A DNA stretch of 42,418 nucleotides from an uncultured Clostridia bacterium (lineage in GTDB: Bacteria > Bacillota > Clostridia > TANB77 > CAG-508), in NCBI GenBank assembly GCA_934149275.1, contig CAKPEG010000016.1, forward strand, positions 1-42,418. Reading direction: 5' to 3'. Positions 40,101 to 42,418 of the stretch are shown in pieces (within the stretch, counting starts at the first letter, position 1; every line of letters begins with the position of its first letter). The position numbers and the translations under genes were made by a program. The notes beneath the pieces are model-generated. The model saw only the letters and a program-made list of their open reading frames with translations. It did no database searches and was not told the origin of the DNA.

Positions 40101-41841
40101 CAACCTCAGTAATTTTTTCTGTCCTGAATGACAAACCTGTTGTTTCCAAGTCAAGAACACAATATTCTCCGTCAATATCTTGCTTTCTAGGATAAACAAC
40201 ACTTGGATCTTTATCTGGTACGAAATATGCTTCAACCCCATAAATAACTTTTATATCCGCACCAGTTTTTCCCAAGAATTTATGTGCTTCTGGAAAACTT
40301 TGAGCAACACCGTGATCAGTAATTGCAATAGATTTCCATCCCCAACTAATTGCTCTTTTCAAAAGATCTTCAGCTGAAGTTACAGCATCCATTTGACTCA
40401 TTTTGGTGTGCATGTGTAACTCTACTCTCTTCTCCTCAGAAGTATCCATTCTTTTTGTCTTTGCAACACCAGAAGTTTCTAAAATTGTATTTGCCATAAC
40501 AGTAATTTCTTTTGCAAAATTATCATATTTAGCCACACCTTCAAGCTTTATTCCTTTTGCTTTTTTCAATCTTCCTAAAACTTCTTTAGTTTTCTTAGTT
40601 TCGATAAAAGCTTTCATTGTCATAGTACTTGTACCATCATATAAATTGAACATTAAAATTGTTCTATCTCCCTTTATATCTCTAGTATCTGTACTTATAA
40701 CTTCACCTTCCAAACACACTCTATCTGTATCATTATTTATATCAATAATCTTTGTTTTCGGAGCTTTTATTGTAAGGCTTCTACCATAAATTAGAGGACT
40801 TTGCTCATCTTGTGCTGTTTCTTCTTTAGCATCAGATGCTTCTCCACCTTTTCCAGACAATTTAAAACCAGAAATAACAACATTATTAGCCATTATTGTT
40901 ATTTCATTTGCATAATCATCAAACTTAGCATTTCCATCAACCTTTACGCCTTGTCCTTCTTTTAAATGCTCCAATATTCCTTGAACTAAATTTGTATCAA
41001 CAAATGACTTACAAGTAATACTTGCATTTCCGTCATCGATACTAAAACTAATAATTGTTCTATTATTTTTTATATCTCTTGTTGTAACATTTATTATTTC
41101 ACCTTCAACATTTACCTTTGTTGTACTATCGTTTATATCAGAAATAGAAGCGAATTTACTTCTAAAAGTAGATACTTTTCCAATAATTAATCCATTAGAT
41201 TGTTCCACATCTATATGCTTTTCTTCATGTGAAACTTCTCCTTCAGGTGAAACAGAAACTACAGGAGCATTTGCCTTCTCTTCTGCTTCTCTTCTTGCCA
41301 TCTCTTGTAAGTGCATAATAGCTTCATGTTCCTGAGCTTTCAAATATTTATCATATTCTTCTTTACTCTTCTGAGGATCTTCCTGAAAATTAACTTTAAA
41401 TCTTTTATTATACAAATTATAAATAAGGTGCTCTAATCCTTTATCAAATTTCTTTGAACACAAAAAATCAGCACCTTTAATTTTTAAATCAACACAAACA
41501 GTACTGTCTTCAATATTAACAGTACTATTTCTAAGTATAGCTCTTGTCATTGGCTCTTTTCTTGACATATATGTAACAAGATTTTGCCAATCATTTTCGA
41601 TAGTTGGTTCAACATCAATATCTTGATATTGAATTTCAATTCTAGCACTTCCAACCTTAAATCTATCTACAATATAATCTTCAAAATTAGAAACCTCACC
41701 TATAGAAATTTTATTTGAACTTGTTAAACATACTTCTAGCCTATTACTTTTTTTATACAAGTTTGCTTTCAAAAAATCAGCTTCACATATATTATCTTGT
41801 CTATTTGAATAATCACTAAATATATCTTTAACTTTCTGCAT
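37105..41841 (-). CDS. polC: DNA polymerase III alpha subunit, PolC type, with two OB domains
   Basis: A 1578-residue replicase; Bacillus PolC is about 1440. Order: N-terminal domain (1-195); OB domain 1 (about 218-325); OB domain 2 (about 350-455); PHP (from about 472: ELHMHTKMSQMDA, AITDHG); DEDDh proofreading exonuclease inserted in PHP (about 560-715: LDLETTG, HNADFDIGF, AHRALDD); zinc motif (CPNC ... CPKCG, about 1048-1076); palm with PDIDLNF (Asp1101, Asp1103); ending in the clamp-binding tail QMSLFA. The two OB segments align well (KVNVEGEI / RVCLEGEV; TTRDIKNNRTI / DTRDIKGDRTI; NEITIMANN / KEITVMANT), so the extra length is a tandem duplication. It follows the zinc-ribbon/PH gene by 14 bases. 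Confidence 0.97.
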   Translation of the reverse strand: MQKVKDIFSDYSNRQDNICEADFLKANLYKKSNRLEVCLTSSNKISIGEVSNFEDYIVDRFKVGSARIEIQYQDIDVEPTIENDWQNLVTYMSRKEPMTRAILRNSTVNIEDSTVCVDLKIKGADFLCSKKFDKGLEHLIYNLYNKRFKVNFQEDPQKSKEEYDKYLKAQEHEAIMHLQEMARREAEEKANAPVVSVSPEGEVSHEEKHIDVEQSNGLIIGKVSTFRSKFASISDINDSTTKVNVEGEIINVTTRDIKNNRTIISFSIDDGNASITCKSFVDTNLVQGILEHLKEGQGVKVDGNAKFDDYANEITIMANNVVISGFKLSGKGGEASDAKEETAQDEQSPLIYGRSLTIKAPKTKIIDINNDTDRVCLEGEVISTDTRDIKGDRTILMFNLYDGTSTMTMKAFIETKKTKEVLGRLKKAKGIKLEGVAKYDNFAKEITVMANTILETSGVAKTKRMDTSEEKRVELHMHTKMSQMDAVTSAEDLLKRAISWGWKSIAITDHGVAQSFPEAHKFLGKTGADIKVIYGVEAYFVPDKDPSVVYPRKQDIDGEYCVLDLETTGLSFRTEKITEVGIIKIRNGEVVDEFECFVNPEKPIPQEVVEVTHITDDMVKDAETIDKVIPKIIDFIGDSVLVAHNADFDIGFLKHNFAEYGYSLDNTYIDTLRLAKVIFPDMKRYKLGLIADKLDIVVEVAHRALDDVKTLVAVFNVMIQKLKENGAKTVDDIDNVIQGDPEAYKKLPSYHAIILAKDYVGLKNLYKLISYSHLNYFYKKPRILKSMFEKYREGLILGSACEAGELYRAIVAGRPEEEIEAIAKYYDYLEIQPIGNNEYMVRNGTVADDFELQNINRKIVELGEKLNKLVVATCDVHFMDPQDEIYRRILQAGQKYDDADFQAPLYLRTTQEMLDEFAYLGEEKAYEVVVTNTNKIADLCDKISPISDEKCPPHIEGCEQTIKDIAYGKAHELYGDPLPEIVQNRLDKELDSIIRNGFSVMYIIAQKLVWKSNEDGYIVGSRGSVGSSFVANMTGITEVNSLQAHYRCPNCKYSDFSDYGVKNGFDLPDKDCPKCGHKLAKDGMDIPFETFLGFNGDKEPDIDLNFSGEYQAKAHKYTEVIFGKGTTFKAGTVGTVADKTAFGYVKNYYEERHIPVTNAEIARLSTGCTGIKRTTGQHPGGIIVVPKGREIFEFCPVQHPADDPTSDIITTHFDYHSIDQNLLKLDILGHDDPTMIRMLFDLTGIDPTKVPLDDKETMSIFKSTEALGVTPEQIHSEVGTFGIPEFGTKFVRGMLVDTKPTTFAELISISGLSHGTDVWLNNAQELIDKGIVTLSEAIGCRDDIMVYLMKMGLEPNHAFKIMETVRKGKALKDPAKWAEYVQMMKDHDVPDWYIKSCEKIKYMFPKAHAAAYVTNAFRIAWFKVHQPEAYYTAFFSIRADGFDYDIMCHGKEKLLNKMREIDMAGNAALPKDKDMYPVLELVLEMYERGIKFLPVDLYESDATKFKMEPEGIRPPLNSVPGLGTVAALSIQAAREEEKFMCIDDLQMRGKVGKSVIEVLSKAGCLEGMTQSNQMSLFA

Positions 41842-41855
41842 TTATTACGCCTACC

Positions 41856-42410
41856 TTATTTAAAAACTTCCTTTATCTTTCCAAAAACTTCTTCAACATT
41901 TTTTACAGATTCTATAAAAATATGTCTTTCAAAAATATTAACTGTTTTTCTTTTTATAAGAATTGTACCAACATTAAATAATTTCTGAGCATTTCCTTGA
42001 TTATACAAAATTTCTTCAATCTCAGAAAAAGGTATTACCTTAACTTTCTTTCTTATTCTTCCAGTTTTATATATTAATTTTGTTCTATAAATTGTACATG
42101 AAACAGAATTAAGTGACAATCTATCATAAATCAAGTATAAAATTCCAAATATCGCAAACCCACATCCAAGTAAAAGAGCAAGCTTCCAATATGATATGTC
42201 AACTGACAACATTAAAACAAGCATAAAAATAACAATTCCTATTTGTTCACAATGTCTTAATATTTCATACCCTAAAACAAACGTACTTTTAAAACCATAA
42301 ACCGGAGTTTTATCTCCTCTCATTTCTTCTTCTCTTCTAAGTCTATTCAAACAATTGTTGCACAATTCTCCATCCCTTTTTAACTCTGCACCACATACCT
42401 TACACTTCAT
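41856..42410 (-). CDS. Zinc-ribbon membrane protein with bacterial PH-like domain
   Basis: A 184-residue protein. Residues 3-22 are a zinc knuckle (CKVCGAEL ... CNNCLNRL); two hydrophobic segments follow at about 58-71 and 76-95; about 100-180 form a bacterial PH-like (DUF304) domain (CTIYRTKLIYKTGRIRKK, VIPFSEIEEILY). It is probably membrane-bound with both soluble parts facing the cytoplasm. Function unknown. It precedes polC by 14 bases and is probably co-transcribed. Its promoter and most of its ribosome binding site lie beyond the window edge. Confidence 0.8.
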   Translation of the reverse strand: MKCKVCGAELKRDGELCNNCLNRLRREEEMRGDKTPVYGFKSTFVLGYEILRHCEQIGIVIFMLVLMLSVDISYWKLALLLGCGFAIFGILYLIYDRLSLNSVSCTIYRTKLIYKTGRIRKKVKVIPFSEIEEILYNQGNAQKLFNVGTILIKRKTVNIFERHIFIESVKNVEEVFGKIKEVFK

Positions 42411-42418
42411 TACTACTT

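Noticed and set aside
40403..40789. 128-codon plus-strand frame inside polC
   Set aside because: Antisense to the conserved OB domain of PolC; Val/Ser/Phe-rich shadow.

Overview
The window is AT-rich, low-GC Firmicutes DNA with densely packed genes, almost all on the minus strand, led by strong AAGGAG/GGAGG ribosome binding sites. A PolC-type replicase, RemA, the Asp23/AmaP/DUF2273 trio, a spore-cortex lytic enzyme (SleB) and a dockerin-tailed glucosaminidase together indicate a spore-forming member of class Clostridia, probably a gut or other anaerobic lineage. I cannot name a species. No rRNA, tRNA, CRISPR array, phage or transposase gene was seen.

Layout on the plus-strand coordinate. 1-2007: a truncated cell-surface repeat protein (minus), then on the plus strand an orphan MNT-type nucleotidyltransferase and a frameshifted M23 peptidase. 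2004-5496 (minus): yqeG, an A24 prepilin-type peptidase, an M24 aminopeptidase, efp and a zinc-ribbon coiled-coil protein, ending at a terminator that lies inside the 3' end of the opposing M23 gene. 5600-5950: a tandem palindromic repeat. 5969-10289 (minus): xseA-xseB-yuiD-fhs-sleB. 10575-15899 (minus): priA-def-fmt-asp23-amaP-DUF2273-nusB. 16209-22403 (minus): a LolA-like membrane protein, an unknown protein, gtrA-like, rsmE, a membrane protein with a histone/AT-hook-like tail, yicC, remA, rpoZ, a terminator, then a separate guanylate kinase-like gene. This is the classic Gram-positive yloC-remA-gmk-rpoZ-priA-def-fmt neighbourhood, with coaBC absent. 22701-27213: an isolated small gene, a roughly 600-base region with a candidate plus-strand non-coding RNA, and two exported wall proteins. 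27214-29631 (plus): a U32 peptidase-family protein. 29802-36743: an isolated unknown gene, a nucleoside kinase with an RNHCP partner, a small membrane protein, another isolated unknown gene, recG, a 60-residue plus-strand gene and a DUF1294 protein. 37105-42410 (minus): a zinc-ribbon/PH membrane protein and a long PolC.

Most genes are housekeeping: translation (efp, fmt, def, rsmE), replication and repair (polC, priA, recG, xseAB), transcription (nusB, rpoZ), one-carbon metabolism (fhs) and wall maintenance. The unexpected material lies between and at the edges of the genes. Two families of dispersed palindromic intergenic repeats occur; one has about six copies, five of them directly upstream of a gene and in that gene's orientation. 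A roughly 120-base imperfect hairpin follows polC. There is a candidate structured RNA with a strong ribosome binding site in front of a two-codon reading frame, plus a pair of matching palindromes. Four solitary genes of higher GC look like separately acquired modules: all have strong ribosome binding sites and their own terminators, and all four have near-consensus promoters. PolC carries what looks like a tandem duplication of its OB domain. All functional calls rest on sequence reading and recalled family motifs; no database search was run.
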